A stretch of 64,000 nt of DNA from Bacteroidota bacterium (GTDB lineage: Bacteria; Bacteroidota; Bacteroidia; AKYH767-A; 2013-40CM-41-45), in NCBI GenBank assembly GCA_016720935.1, contig JADKJP010000005.1, positions 392,488 through 456,487 of the forward strand, written 5' to 3'. The number at the start of each line of letters is the position of its first letter. The first letter of the stretch is position 1. Of the stretch, positions 8,564 through 17,407 are shown one piece after another. Below the pieces are notes generated by a model. The model searched no databases, was not told the origin of the DNA, and saw only the letters and a program-made list of their open reading frames with translations. The position numbers and the translations under genes are program-made.

Positions 8564-9643
8564 ATGAACAAGGTCCTCTTATACATCCTATTGATAGCAT
8601 TGTCTGGATGTGGGAAAAAAACCGAAAAAGTTAACCCCCGGAATGGTGCAATAACAGAATCGGTGTATGCTTCCGGAATTTTGAAAAGTAAAAATCAATA
8701 CGATGCTGTTGCACCTGTAAATGGAATCATCAAACAGATTTTTGTTTCGGAAGGTGACCTGGTAAAAGCAGGAACTCCGATACTTTCCATTGCCAGTGAA
8801 ACTCAAAAGTTAAATAAAGAAAATGCGGAACTAGCGGCACATTTTTCTGATTTGAAAGCAAATGAAGGAAAACTAAATGAAGCAAAATTGTTTGTTGATT
8901 TAGCCAGGAACAAAATGAAGAATGACTCAGTATTATTCTTCCGTCAAAAATCACTCTGGGAACAACAGGTTGGTTCAAAAGTTGAACTTGAACAAAGAGA
9001 ACTTGCTTACGAAAACTCCAAAACTGCATGGTATTCCTCCATTGTAAAGCTAGAAGATCTGCAACGACAATTGGATTTCAATTCTTCACAGGCGAGAAAT
9101 AATCTGAAAATTTCAAATCAACTGGAAAGTGACTTCACACTGAAAAGCGAAATCGACGGAGTTGTGTATTCGTTGCCAAAATCAGTCGGCGAAATTGTTG
9201 GTCCCCAATCTACCCTGGCTATCATCGGTGACAAAAAACAGTTTGTTTTGGAAATGCAGGTCGATGAATTTGATATATTGAAAATAAAACCGGGAGCCAA
9301 AGTACTTGTAACAATGGATAGTTACAAAGGTCAAGTGTTTGACTCAAGGGTTACACGTATATTTCCTTACATGAACGAGCGAAGTAAAACGTTTCTTGTG
9401 GAAGCGGAATTTAGCAATCAACCGGAGACACTTTATCCGAATATTACATTTGAAGCGAATATTATTCTTCAGCAAAAAGAAACCACTCTGCTTATTCCCA
9501 GAAATTTTCTTTTGCATGATTCTCTTGTTGTGAAAAGCAGCGGCGATACCGTTGTTGTGAAAACGGGAGCCAAAGACTATAAGCAGGTTGAAATAATTTC
9601 AGGAATAAAAGCAGAGGATGAATTGCTAAAACCAACGGAATGA
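8564..9643 (+). CDS. Periplasmic adaptor lipoprotein of an ABC exporter (HlyD/MacA family)
   Basis: The 359-residue protein begins with a lipoprotein signal peptide ending in the lipobox ALSGC (Cys 17). A biotinyl-lipoyl-like half (PVNGIIKQIFVSEGDLVKAGTPIL), a helical hairpin over about residues 85-190, the returning lipoyl half (SEIDGVVYSLPKSVGEIVGP) and a beta-barrel region follow in membrane-fusion-protein order. Such adaptors bridge an inner-membrane transporter to an outer-membrane channel. The gene overlaps the permease start by four bases (ATGA), so translation is probably coupled. No TolC-like gene is in the window. A longer frame starts at TTG 8537, but the lipobox and the promoter at 8550-8557 favour ATG 8564. 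The cargo is unknown. Confidence 0.88.
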   Translation: MNKVLLYILLIALSGCGKKTEKVNPRNGAITESVYASGILKSKNQYDAVAPVNGIIKQIFVSEGDLVKAGTPILSIASETQKLNKENAELAAHFSDLKANEGKLNEAKLFVDLARNKMKNDSVLFFRQKSLWEQQVGSKVELEQRELAYENSKTAWYSSIVKLEDLQRQLDFNSSQARNNLKISNQLESDFTLKSEIDGVVYSLPKSVGEIVGPQSTLAIIGDKKQFVLEMQVDEFDILKIKPGAKVLVTMDSYKGQVFDSRVTRIFPYMNERSKTFLVEAEFSNQPETLYPNITFEANIILQQKETTLLIPRNFLLHDSLVVKSSGDTVVVKTGAKDYKQVEIISGIKAEDELLKPTE

Positions 9644-10899
9644 ATATTAAGCTGATCAAAGACATCTCTGTCTCTCTCCTGCTTGCCCGTTGGAAACAAA
9701 CATTGGTCGCAGCCATCGGGGTAACGTTCAGCATTACAATGTTTATCGGATTGCTGAGTTTCATGTCGGGACTAAATCGGCTGCTGGATGGCCTTGTGAT
9801 AAACCGTACCGCTCATGTTCGTTTGTACAATGAAATTTTACCTTCAAAAGATCAACCCGCGGATCTGTCTTCTGAATTCCAAAATCACTACAACTTCGTT
9901 CGATCAGTCAAGCCTAAAAAAGAAATGCTTGAAATCCGGAACAACGCTGCCATCATGAGTACGTTGAAAAAGGATCCTCGCGTTTCCGGTATCGCGCCAA
10001 AAATTACAGCACCGGTTTTTTATACGGTTTCTACAATTGAGCTCACCGGAGTGATAAACGGAATTGATGTGGAAGCGGAAAACCGTTTGTTTACCTTCAA
10101 AGATTATGTGACCAGCGGGAATTACATCGATTTAAAGAATGTACCCAATAGCATTATTCTCGGTAAAGGAGCTGCTGACAAAATGCTTGCAAACATTGGA
10201 GACATGATCAATGTGACAACAAGTCAGGGAGAACGCATGCAATTAAAAGTAGTTGGGTACTATCAATCCGGATTATCGGATATCGATAAAGTGCAAAGCT
10301 ATGCTTCCATTGCTACCACACAAAAACTATTAGGTGTATCCAATAATTACATTACCGATATTCAAATAAAACTCAAAGACATTCAAACTGCTCCATTGCT
10401 TGCAAAAGAATTCCGGCAATTATTCGATGTTGAGGCAATGGACATACAGACCGCCAATGCGCAATTCGAAACAGGCAGCTATGTTCGTACTCTCATATCT
10501 TACTCTGTAGGGATCACCTTGTTGATAGTTGCAGGTTTCGGAATCTACAATATCCTGAACATGATGATCTATGAAAAAATGGATTCCATCGCGATATTGA
10601 AGGCTACCGGATTTTCAGGAAAAGACGTAAACAGAATTTTTATCTCCATCGCCTTGACGATTGGAATTTTTGGCGGATTGTTAGGGCTGGTGTTTGGCTT
10701 TGGTGTATCCGCGCTTATTGATCAGATTCCTTTTAATACAACCGCACTTCCCACCATTAAAACTTATCCTGTCGATTACAATCCAAAGTTCTACCTCATC
10801 GGCATTTTGTTTTCGATCATCACAACTTATTTTGCAGGATACTTTCCCTCACGAAAAGCCAGTAAAATAGATCCTGTCATCATTATTCGTGGAAAATAA
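9640..10899 (+). CDS. ABC transporter permease, FtsX/MacB-like
   Basis: The 419-residue membrane protein has one N-terminal transmembrane segment (near residues 15-45), a large periplasmic domain of the MacB type (about 46-275) and three C-terminal transmembrane helices in an FtsX-like domain (about 283-415). The conserved segment MMIYEKMDSIAILKATGFS lies between the first two of these helices. Members work by mechanotransmission, coupling cytoplasmic ATP hydrolysis to movement of the periplasmic part rather than moving substrate through the membrane. It overlaps the adaptor gene by four bases and is followed after one base by the ATPase gene. Substrate is unknown; lipoprotein release (LolCE-like) is a less likely alternative because a MacA-type adaptor is present. 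Confidence 0.88.
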   Translation: MNIKLIKDISVSLLLARWKQTLVAAIGVTFSITMFIGLLSFMSGLNRLLDGLVINRTAHVRLYNEILPSKDQPADLSSEFQNHYNFVRSVKPKKEMLEIRNNAAIMSTLKKDPRVSGIAPKITAPVFYTVSTIELTGVINGIDVEAENRLFTFKDYVTSGNYIDLKNVPNSIILGKGAADKMLANIGDMINVTTSQGERMQLKVVGYYQSGLSDIDKVQSYASIATTQKLLGVSNNYITDIQIKLKDIQTAPLLAKEFRQLFDVEAMDIQTANAQFETGSYVRTLISYSVGITLLIVAGFGIYNILNMMIYEKMDSIAILKATGFSGKDVNRIFISIALTIGIFGGLLGLVFGFGVSALIDQIPFNTTALPTIKTYPVDYNPKFYLIGILFSIITTYFAGYFPSRKASKIDPVIIIRGK

Positions 10900-10900
10900 A

Positions 10901-11581
10901 ATGAACACGCCAATTCTTGAGGCCTCCGGTATTTCCAAATACTTCCACGATCCCGCGACCGTTCAAGTGCTCAACAATATTTCATTTGCCATTAAAAAGG
11001 GGGAGTTTATTTCGGTGATTGGAAAATCAGGTTGTGGAAAATCAACTTTGTTGTACATTCTCTCGACGATGGACACTGATTATGAGGGAAACCTGTTCAT
11101 TGACGGGGAAAACATGCGGCCCAAAAAAGAATCCGAATTGGCGGTGATTCGAAATGAAAAGATTGGCTTTGTCTTTCAATTCCATTATTTACTGAATGAA
11201 TTTTCCGTTTTAAGAAATGTCATGTTGCCGGGACAAAAGCTCATGAAATATTCCGACAAAGAGCTCGAGCATCGCGCTTATGAAAAGCTGAAAATTCTGG
11301 GAATTGAAAAAGAAGCATTGAAAAGACCGAATCAATTATCCGGTGGAGAAAAACAACGTGTAGCGATCGCTCGTGCCTTGATCAATGACCCCCTGATCAT
11401 TATGGGAGACGAGCCAACAGGAAATCTGGACAAGAAAAACAGTGAAATCGTTTTTAGTATTTTTCAGGAGCTCACAACTACTTTCAATCAAACATTACTC
11501 ATTGTTACACATGACAATGAATTTGCTGCCCGTACACAACGCACCATCGAAATGGAAGATGGAAAAATAATCAAAGGGTAA
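10901..11581 (+). CDS. ABC transporter ATP-binding protein (MacB/LolD type)
   Basis: The 226-residue ATPase carries Walker A GKSGCGKST, signature LSGGEKQR, Walker B LIIMGDEP and a switch histidine in LIVTHDNEF. It powers the permease encoded immediately upstream, completing an adaptor-permease-ATPase operon. The ATG at 10901 lies one base after the permease stop; a GTG at 10889 inside the permease gene would add four residues and cannot be ruled out. The length fits the LolD/MacB-NBD class. It is the last gene of the operon: the next coding sequence on this strand has its own promoter box, and the intervening gene is on the other strand. Confidence 0.92.
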   Translation: MNTPILEASGISKYFHDPATVQVLNNISFAIKKGEFISVIGKSGCGKSTLLYILSTMDTDYEGNLFIDGENMRPKKESELAVIRNEKIGFVFQFHYLLNEFSVLRNVMLPGQKLMKYSDKELEHRAYEKLKILGIEKEALKRPNQLSGGEKQRVAIARALINDPLIIMGDEPTGNLDKKNSEIVFSIFQELTTTFNQTLLIVTHDNEFAARTQRTIEMEDGKIIKG

Positions 11582-11623
11582 TATCAAGAAAATCGAAAAG
11601 TGGATGTTTCAGGAGTCTTGGTT

Positions 11624-11899
11624 TTAAAATGCCATCAGGCCCTCGATTCCTTCCATTTCCTTATACTTTTCAATAATTGAATCCGCCGAGAGCATAACCT
11701 CCTTTATGGTGATACTGATGTATTTTCCGTTAGCAGATTCCTTTTTTGTTATCACCGATTCATTGGAAAATTTAGATTCTACAAGCGCGATTCGCTTGTT
11801 ATCTGCCGGCACGATAAATTTAAACATATAAACCTGTGGCCAGTTACCGATTTTATTCAGCTCTTTCCGCAAATTTTCGTAAGGGTCAGGCATATTCAT
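11624..11899 (-). CDS. DUF493 (YbeD-like) family protein
   Basis: The predicted 91-residue protein matches the small DUF493/YbeD family, an ACT-like alpha/beta fold with proposed regulatory roles. The family segment DPYENLRKELNKIGNWPQVYMFKFIVP is spread over residues 5-31, and the C-terminal half reads YISITIKEVMLSADSIIEKYKEM. A GTG at 11956 would extend it by 19 residues, but ATG 11899 (or ATG 11893) gives the expected family length of about 87-91 residues. It is divergent from the S4-domain gene, with the short shared upstream region 11900-11956. It converges on the ABC ATPase gene, with 42 bases between stops. Function is not known. Confidence 0.85.
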   Translation of the reverse strand: MNMPDPYENLRKELNKIGNWPQVYMFKFIVPADNKRIALVESKFSNESVITKKESANGKYISITIKEVMLSADSIIEKYKEMEGIEGLMAF

Positions 11900-11931
11900 G
11901 CGATGAAGGTACGGAATAATGCATTTGTTAC

Positions 11932-11939
11932 TACTTTTG
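11932..11939 (+). promoter_or_regulatory. -7 promoter box of the S4-domain gene
   Basis: TACTTTTG matches TAnnTTTG exactly, 17 bases before the ATG at 11957. No clear -33 TTG is seen at the usual spacing. Confidence 0.5.
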
Positions 11940-11956
11940 AAACCTAAGCCTGGCAC

Positions 11957-12163
11957 ATGGAAACATTCAAAATGAAAGGAACAACAATTACCCTCAATCG
12001 TTTATTAAAAATGATGGGTTGGTGTTCAAGCGGCGCGGAAGCCAACGCCCTCATCGATGAAGGGCTTGTGAAGGTAAATGGAGTAGTAGAGCTGAGAAGA
12101 CGAAATAAACTGGAGGCCGGAGCGAAAGTGGAATTTGAAAATCAGATTGTAGTAATTGAGTGA
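11957..12163 (+). CDS. Small RNA-binding S4-domain protein (YbcJ-like)
   Basis: The 68-residue protein is essentially a single S4 domain. It starts after a short strand (TTITLNRLLKMMG), with the core ANALIDEGLVKVNG (residues 33-46) and RRRNKLEAGAKVEF. S4 domains bind structured RNA, including rRNA and tRNA. The length matches stand-alone YbcJ/YaaA-type members. ATG 11957 is the only sensible start. It is divergent from the DUF493 gene. The specific RNA target is not known. Confidence 0.87.
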   Translation: METFKMKGTTITLNRLLKMMGWCSSGAEANALIDEGLVKVNGVVELRRRNKLEAGAKVEFENQIVVIE

Positions 12164-12389
12164 ATCGGTCCTCACTGAAAATAATGATTAACGTTTTTCC
12201 TTTGACAAATATCTTTTTTTGCCATCAAGTACAATGGCTTTTATGACGGTGATTTTATACAAAAAGACGCTTCCTTGCCTTCCTGTTTTTTGTCTTTTCC
12301 AGAATATCTCTTAAAACTTGATCATTATCATTGGATTTACTTCTAAATTGGGTTAAATTCATGGGTTGTCTCTATCTAAAAACCCAACC

Positions 12390-12968
12390 ATGAAAAAAGT
12401 TGTATTCATCGTCCCCCCAGAACTATTCCGTGATGAAGAGCTTCTTCGTCCCATGGAAATTTTAAATTTAGAAGGAATTCAAACCGACATTGCCAGTACA
12501 GTCATAAAAACAATAACCGGCATGAAGGGAACTGAAATCAATGCCACGATAAAAATATCAGAGATAGATCCCGAAGATTACGATTCGTTAATTGTAATTG
12601 GAGGCACCGGAACACAAACACATTTATGGAATTACCGGCCATTGCTGTTAATCCTGAAAAGAGCCCATGAAGAGGGGAAACTCGTAGGTGGAATTTGTTC
12701 CGGGAGTGTTGTACTTGCACATTCTGGTATCTTGGCGGGTAAAAAAGCAACTACCTTTCCCGCCATCAGCTATTTCACCGAGTTGAAGAGATCCGGAGCA
12801 ATCTATAATCCTTCGGGTATTGAGGTTGTCGACAACATTATTACCGGAAGCGGACCTGATGCTGCGAATGAATTTGGAAAAGCTATTGCTAGAATCCTGA
12901 ATGAAAATCTGAACAAATTTCACGAAAGTGTTTCTATGCCATTGAATTCTCCTTTCAATGATGTATAA
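12390..12968 (+). CDS. DJ-1/PfpI family protein
   Basis: The 192-residue protein shows the DJ-1/PfpI flavodoxin-like fold: first strand KKVVFIVPPELFRDEELLRP, central strand DYDSLIVIGGTGT and the nucleophile elbow GGICSGSVVLA with Cys103. Glu16/17 sits where the DJ-1 catalytic glutamate is expected. Family members act as deglycases, chaperones, hydratases or amidotransferase-like enzymes; nothing here decides between these. There is no signal peptide, so it is cytosolic. A TTG at 12366 would add eight residues, but ATG 12390 gives the standard start. Both neighbours are separated by gaps of about 200 bases, so it is probably monocistronic. Confidence 0.88.
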   Translation: MKKVVFIVPPELFRDEELLRPMEILNLEGIQTDIASTVIKTITGMKGTEINATIKISEIDPEDYDSLIVIGGTGTQTHLWNYRPLLLILKRAHEEGKLVGGICSGSVVLAHSGILAGKKATTFPAISYFTELKRSGAIYNPSGIEVVDNIITGSGPDAANEFGKAIARILNENLNKFHESVSMPLNSPFNDV

Positions 12969-13165
12969 TTCTTTATTCTGATTTTAAAAGAAGAATCCGG
13001 CTGAATTCCGGAGATCTCTTACGATTCGTCTCTCTTTATTCGCGGAAAGAGACGAGCAAGATCTGTTTTAAGTTCCGAACGCCTGACTGTGTATATTATT
13101 ACTTCTACCAGAATATAAATTCCGGTTTGCTTTTTACTTTCGAGGCACAATCCAATTTGTTCCGA

Positions 13166-13939
13166 ATGAAAAAAACCTTCCCGAAAGGCATATTCTGCTT
13201 GTTTTTTGCAATTGCATTATGGTTAAACACAAATGCATCTGCGCCAGACTCCATCATTCCTCCACAGGGATCTATTTTAGTCATCCCTTATATCCCGGCA
13301 ATGCATTTAAGCGATGCCGATTTTGATATCGCGGAGGAATCAGAAATGGACCAAGGTCAGGTACGCTCCCGGTTCCGGGCAGGTTTGGTAAAAGCCCTGA
13401 ATCAACAATTTACCGAGGTCTACGATATACGTCTTCCGGAACAGGATTTTGTTGAACAGGATATGCGAGACATGGATCTGATCTATCATAGCCTCTCATT
13501 CGAACAGGACACCATCTATCCGGTTAAATTTCCGCAAAAGGATTCAACACTTTTATTAAAGAAATTGTTCAGAAAAAGCGACTCAAAAAGCTATAAGCCC
13601 ATTGATAAAAAATACATGAATGTCGTTGTACGCGATCCTGCTTTGCTTCCTGATCTCGCGAAAAAATACAATAACGATTATTTTATTTTTCTGAATGAAG
13701 TGGATATAAAAACACATTTTGAAGATTGTATCAACCTGGCTTTAAAAATTTACCAGCGGGAAATCAAAGTACATTACACTATTTTCGATAAAAAAGGAAA
13801 CCAGGTATATGGAGATGTTGCCGTCGTTCAGTTTCCATCCAATGAAAACCGTGTTGACGAAATCGTGAAACAGAATTTTCCGAAAATTTCTGATTATGTC
13901 TTAGGCTCCATGAAGCATTTGCACAAAGACGATCATTAA
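13166..13939 (+). CDS. Exported protein of unknown function
   Basis: The 257-residue protein has a signal peptide (MKKTFPKGIFCLFFAIALWLN, cleaved near NASA). The mature part is soluble and rich in charged residues, with a strand SILVIPYIPAMHLSD at about residues 37-51 and a later segment EIKVHYTIFDKKGNQVYGDVAVVQF. I do not recognise a named domain; the layout resembles periplasmic Bacteroidota proteins of unknown function. ATG 13166 was chosen because it begins the signal peptide; a TTG at 13127 adds 13 residues without sense. It converges on the membrane-protein gene at 13990. Confidence 0.7.
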   Translation: MKKTFPKGIFCLFFAIALWLNTNASAPDSIIPPQGSILVIPYIPAMHLSDADFDIAEESEMDQGQVRSRFRAGLVKALNQQFTEVYDIRLPEQDFVEQDMRDMDLIYHSLSFEQDTIYPVKFPQKDSTLLLKKLFRKSDSKSYKPIDKKYMNVVVRDPALLPDLAKKYNNDYFIFLNEVDIKTHFEDCINLALKIYQREIKVHYTIFDKKGNQVYGDVAVVQFPSNENRVDEIVKQNFPKISDYVLGSMKHLHKDDH

Positions 13940-13989
13940 CAAAAATCAAATTCCCCTTTCATGGAGATCATACTTATATTTAAACAGCA

Positions 13990-15651
13990 TTAATTGATAA
14001 ATTGATCGGTTTCGATCTTATAAATTCTGATTCCGGTATTCTCATCGTGGATTATAGGATAAACACCCTGATTTTCTCCTTCTGTCCACGCTTCGTTTTT
14101 CCATGAAAACAAAAACTGAATATTGTTTTTCTTTAGTTCTTCAAATTGCTCGTCAATTGTTTTGTGCGTCTCCAATTGACCATAATAATGCAAGGGTAAA
14201 AAAGAGGTGACAAAAAGCGAGGATGCATAATAGTTTCTTTCCGGTGAATCATTGCGGAGCGATGCCATATTTCCTGATAGGAAATGCTCCTCTTTCATTT
14301 TTTGACAGAATGATTTGAGCAGGTTATCTTCCCTGTACATAATTGCCATCGTTTGCGCAGGATGAGTAATCGCTTTTCCTAACCAGAGTGCCGACACTTC
14401 TTTATCCTCTCCGAATAATATTTCTTTGACCGGGCGTTTCATCGCCACAAGAAGCATGAGGAAGAACAAAACCGGAAAAATTATTCTTCGAGTACCTTTT
14501 TCTGACATCTCCTGTACCATCCATGCGCTCATCAACATCATGATCCAGGTACACACCCATATATAACGTGTATGAACTAGAATAAGACTGTAACCACCAT
14601 AAATGCAAAGCATGGAAAGAAACAGAAAAAGTATCAACCGGTTATTTAAAATATTTTTATATCCCTTTTTAAAAAAATAAATGATGAAAATTATTAAAAA
14701 GAAAATTCCGGCTTGTCTTCGAAAATCAAAGTAATAAATGGAGAGAATATTCCTCTTCAATACACGAAACCACAGCTTCAGATCTTCCTTATTGCCGAAT
14801 GGATGCAGTTGATGCAATGAAACAACATCCCCGGGCGCCTCCCATGCGCTCGCGGAAAGTGAATCAGGCGGAGCGATCAGTCCACCTGTCAATACCGGCA
14901 ATTGCACTTGCTCTCCGGGCATTGGCGCAACCTCTTTTGTAAAATTAAACGCAGTTGATTTACTTAAGGTGAGTGTGTTGTATTTCACACTGAGCAATAC
15001 TATCCAGGGTGCGGAGATAAGAGCAAAAATCATTAGAGACAAGCCGGCCTTTTTCCAGATGATGTGATCCTTTGTCGACCAGTAACGGATGATTCCTGAA
15101 ATCAGCATTAAGGCAATAAACAATGGAAAGCCAAATGCTTTGGAATAATACAAGAAGGCTCCGAAAACACCGGAGACAAGTGCTGATCCGTAACCTACAA
15201 GCCACGAGCCTTCAGACAAATTCAGTATTAAAAAAATAAAAACTGTAAGGAACAGTAAGTCGGCAGTAGGATTTAATTGTGCGTATGAAATTACAAAAGG
15301 AATTATTCCTGCCTGTACCAACAGCAGAAGAATTCCTTTCAGTCCGGTTTTTCGTGTGAGTAAAAACCATCCATACAGGGCAAAACCTCCGATAATAAGT
15401 TGTGTAATTTTCAACGCAATGATTCCATTTAAGCCAATGCTTATGGGTAATGCGAGCAACCAACTGAATAGCGGACTCCAATATGCATTGGGAGCTAATG
15501 ACCAGTTCAGTGTCGCGTATTTCTTTGCGATAGACAGGTATTGATAGGAATCGGGATTATTGACGTACCAAATTGTAAAACACATGCAAAGCACACTCCC
15601 CAGGAAGTATAAAAACAATAAAGAAATGAGTGTTTTCCTCGGATTTGGCAC
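13990..15651 (-). CDS. Polytopic membrane protein, GT-C glycosyltransferase-like (PMT/ArnT superfamily)
   Basis: The 553-residue protein has about ten or more hydrophobic helices over residues 1-410 and a soluble C-terminal part of about 130 residues. The first extracytoplasmic loop contains NNPDSYQYLSIAKKY, where an Asp after the first helix fits the catalytic acid of GT-C enzymes that use polyprenyl-phosphate sugars. Acceptor and sugar are unknown. The start is GTG at 15651: an in-frame stop lies eight codons upstream and no ATG is near the N-terminus. It is divergent from the aldehyde dehydrogenase gene with a gap of about 100 bases, so the promoters lie back to back. Confidence 0.72.
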   Translation of the reverse strand: MPNPRKTLISLLFLYFLGSVLCMCFTIWYVNNPDSYQYLSIAKKYATLNWSLAPNAYWSPLFSWLLALPISIGLNGIIALKITQLIIGGFALYGWFLLTRKTGLKGILLLLVQAGIIPFVISYAQLNPTADLLFLTVFIFLILNLSEGSWLVGYGSALVSGVFGAFLYYSKAFGFPLFIALMLISGIIRYWSTKDHIIWKKAGLSLMIFALISAPWIVLLSVKYNTLTLSKSTAFNFTKEVAPMPGEQVQLPVLTGGLIAPPDSLSASAWEAPGDVVSLHQLHPFGNKEDLKLWFRVLKRNILSIYYFDFRRQAGIFFLIIFIIYFFKKGYKNILNNRLILFLFLSMLCIYGGYSLILVHTRYIWVCTWIMMLMSAWMVQEMSEKGTRRIIFPVLFFLMLLVAMKRPVKEILFGEDKEVSALWLGKAITHPAQTMAIMYREDNLLKSFCQKMKEEHFLSGNMASLRNDSPERNYYASSLFVTSFLPLHYYGQLETHKTIDEQFEELKKNNIQFLFSWKNEAWTEGENQGVYPIIHDENTGIRIYKIETDQFIN

Positions 15652-15725
15652 CTGATTCGGGTACTTAATTGCCTTTTACAAGGTCGGGCTTGATGTGCAA
15701 AGTATAAAATTTCAAGGCTTTTCGC

Positions 15726-15733
15726 TACCTTTG
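15726..15733 (+). promoter_or_regulatory. -7 promoter box of the aldehyde dehydrogenase gene
   Basis: TACCTTTG, followed by C, is an exact TAnnTTTG box 19 bases upstream of the ATG at 15753. Confidence 0.6.
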
Positions 15734-15752
15734 CACCGCTAAATTTCAATCT

Positions 15753-17324
15753 ATGAAAACCGATACTATCGTCGCCAATGAATACGGAATTGCCGACGTC
15801 CTGAAAACTCTGGGGATTAAAGAAACCAATGCCGGTGCCTGTACAGGAACCCAATGGTTTGATACAAAAGGTGAGATTATTGAATCCTATTCACCTGCTG
15901 ATGGCGCCTTGATTGGTAAAATCAAACAAGCAACTGCTGATGATTATGAAAAAATCATCAAAACTGCTGAAGCCGCTTTCAAAACCTGGAGGATGATGCC
16001 TGCTCCAAAAAGAGGTGAAATTGTCCGACAAATCGGTGATCAATTGCGTCAATACAAAGAACCTCTTGGTAAGCTCGTTTCCTATGAAATGGGTAAAATT
16101 TACCAGGAAGGATTAGGAGAAGTTCAGGAGATGATTGACATCTGTGATTTTGCTGTGGGTTTATCCCGACAGCTCCATGGATTCACGATGCATAGCGAAC
16201 GTCCGAAACACAGAATGTACGAACAATACCATCCGCTTGGTATTGTCGGTGTGATTTCAGCCTTCAACTTCCCTGTTGCTGTCTGGTCCTGGAATGCGAT
16301 GCTGGCAATGGTTTGCGGTGATGTGGTTGTATGGAAGCCAAGTTCTAAAGTAATGCTTTGTGCTATCGCGGTTCACAACATTATTGTCGATGTTCTAAAA
16401 AAGAATAATGTTCCTGAAGGTGTTGTCAATCTCGTTGCCGGCGGATCAAAATATGTGGGAGATAATTTCCTTGCTGACAAACGCGTGCCACTTATTTCCG
16501 CTACCGGTTCCACACGAGTAGGAAAGCGAGTTGGTGCAATCGTTGGCGAACGTCTTGGTCGTAGCTTGCTTGAACTGGGAGGAAACAACGCGATTATCAT
16601 TACTGAAAATGCAGATCTTGACATGGCCTTGCGTGCCGTTCTTTTTGGCTCAGTAGGAACTGCCGGTCAACGCTGTACTTCAACACGTCGTTTGATCATT
16701 CATGAATCTGTTTATGAAACCTTCAAATCAAAACTGGTAAAAGCCTACGGGCATATTCCGATCGGCCATCCGCTGGATTCAAAAACACTGGTTGGTCCGC
16801 TCATCGACAAAGGTGCGGTTCAGGATTTCCTGAATGCAATTGAAAATGTAAAAAAACAAGGTGGAAAAATTCTCCTTGGCGGAAGCGTGGTAACCGGTGA
16901 CGGTTATGAAAGCGGATGCTACGTGAACCCTTGTATCGCTGAAGTAAACGGCAACCTGGACATCGTTTGCCACGAAACATTCGCTCCATTGCTGTATTTG
17001 ATGAAATACAAAAACATGGATGAAGCAATTGAATTACACAACGGCGTACCACAAGGATTATCATCAGCTATCTTCTCAAGAAATATGCTTGAAACCGAAC
17101 GCTTCCTTTCTCACGAAGGTAGCGACTGCGGTATCGCTAATGTGAACATCGGAACATCCGGTGCTGAAATCGGTGGCGCTTTCGGTGGTGAAAAAGAAAC
17201 TGGTGGTGGTCGTGAATCAGGTTCCGACTCCTGGAAAGTATATATGCGCCGACAAACGAATACGATCAACTTTAGCACTGAACTTCCGCTTGCTCAGGGA
17301 ATTAAATTTGATACAGGAGAATAA
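15753..17324 (+). CDS. Aldehyde dehydrogenase, ALDH7 (antiquitin/alpha-aminoadipic semialdehyde dehydrogenase) type
   Basis: The 523-residue NAD-dependent dehydrogenase oxidises an aldehyde to the acid in the cytosol. The general base is Glu274 in LLELGGNNA and the catalytic nucleophile is Cys308 in GQRCTSTRR. The segments YHPLGIVGVISAFNFPVAVW (cofactor-side) and FGGEKETGGGRESGSDSWK (C-terminal) are characteristic of ALDH7, whose best-known substrate is alpha-aminoadipic semialdehyde from lysine breakdown. Neighbouring genes do not show a lysine pathway, so the substrate is inferred from family only. ATG 15753 fits the promoter box at 15726-15733. A strong bidirectional terminator follows within 60 bases. 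Confidence 0.92.
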   Translation: MKTDTIVANEYGIADVLKTLGIKETNAGACTGTQWFDTKGEIIESYSPADGALIGKIKQATADDYEKIIKTAEAAFKTWRMMPAPKRGEIVRQIGDQLRQYKEPLGKLVSYEMGKIYQEGLGEVQEMIDICDFAVGLSRQLHGFTMHSERPKHRMYEQYHPLGIVGVISAFNFPVAVWSWNAMLAMVCGDVVVWKPSSKVMLCAIAVHNIIVDVLKKNNVPEGVVNLVAGGSKYVGDNFLADKRVPLISATGSTRVGKRVGAIVGERLGRSLLELGGNNAIIITENADLDMALRAVLFGSVGTAGQRCTSTRRLIIHESVYETFKSKLVKAYGHIPIGHPLDSKTLVGPLIDKGAVQDFLNAIENVKKQGGKILLGGSVVTGDGYESGCYVNPCIAEVNGNLDIVCHETFAPLLYLMKYKNMDEAIELHNGVPQGLSSAIFSRNMLETERFLSHEGSDCGIANVNIGTSGAEIGGAFGGEKETGGGRESGSDSWKVYMRRQTNTINFSTELPLAQGIKFDTGE

Positions 17325-17340
17325 AATTAATTTCTGCTTA

Positions 17341-17377
17341 AAAAAAAAGATGCCAGTAATCACTGGCATCTTTTTTT
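17341..17377. terminator. Bidirectional intrinsic terminator
   Basis: A-tract plus GATGCCAGT (17349-17357), loop AATC, then ACTGGCATC (17362-17370) and a run of seven Ts. It serves the dehydrogenase gene on the plus strand and the convergent T9SS gene on the minus strand. Confidence 0.9.
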
Positions 17378-17407
17378 ATTTATATACCCAACTTATTTAT
17401 CCCGATC

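Noticed and set aside
13026..13055. Terminator after the DJ-1 gene
   Set aside because: The stem TCGTCTC...GAGACGA needs a 2-base bulge and no T-run follows, so it was not called.
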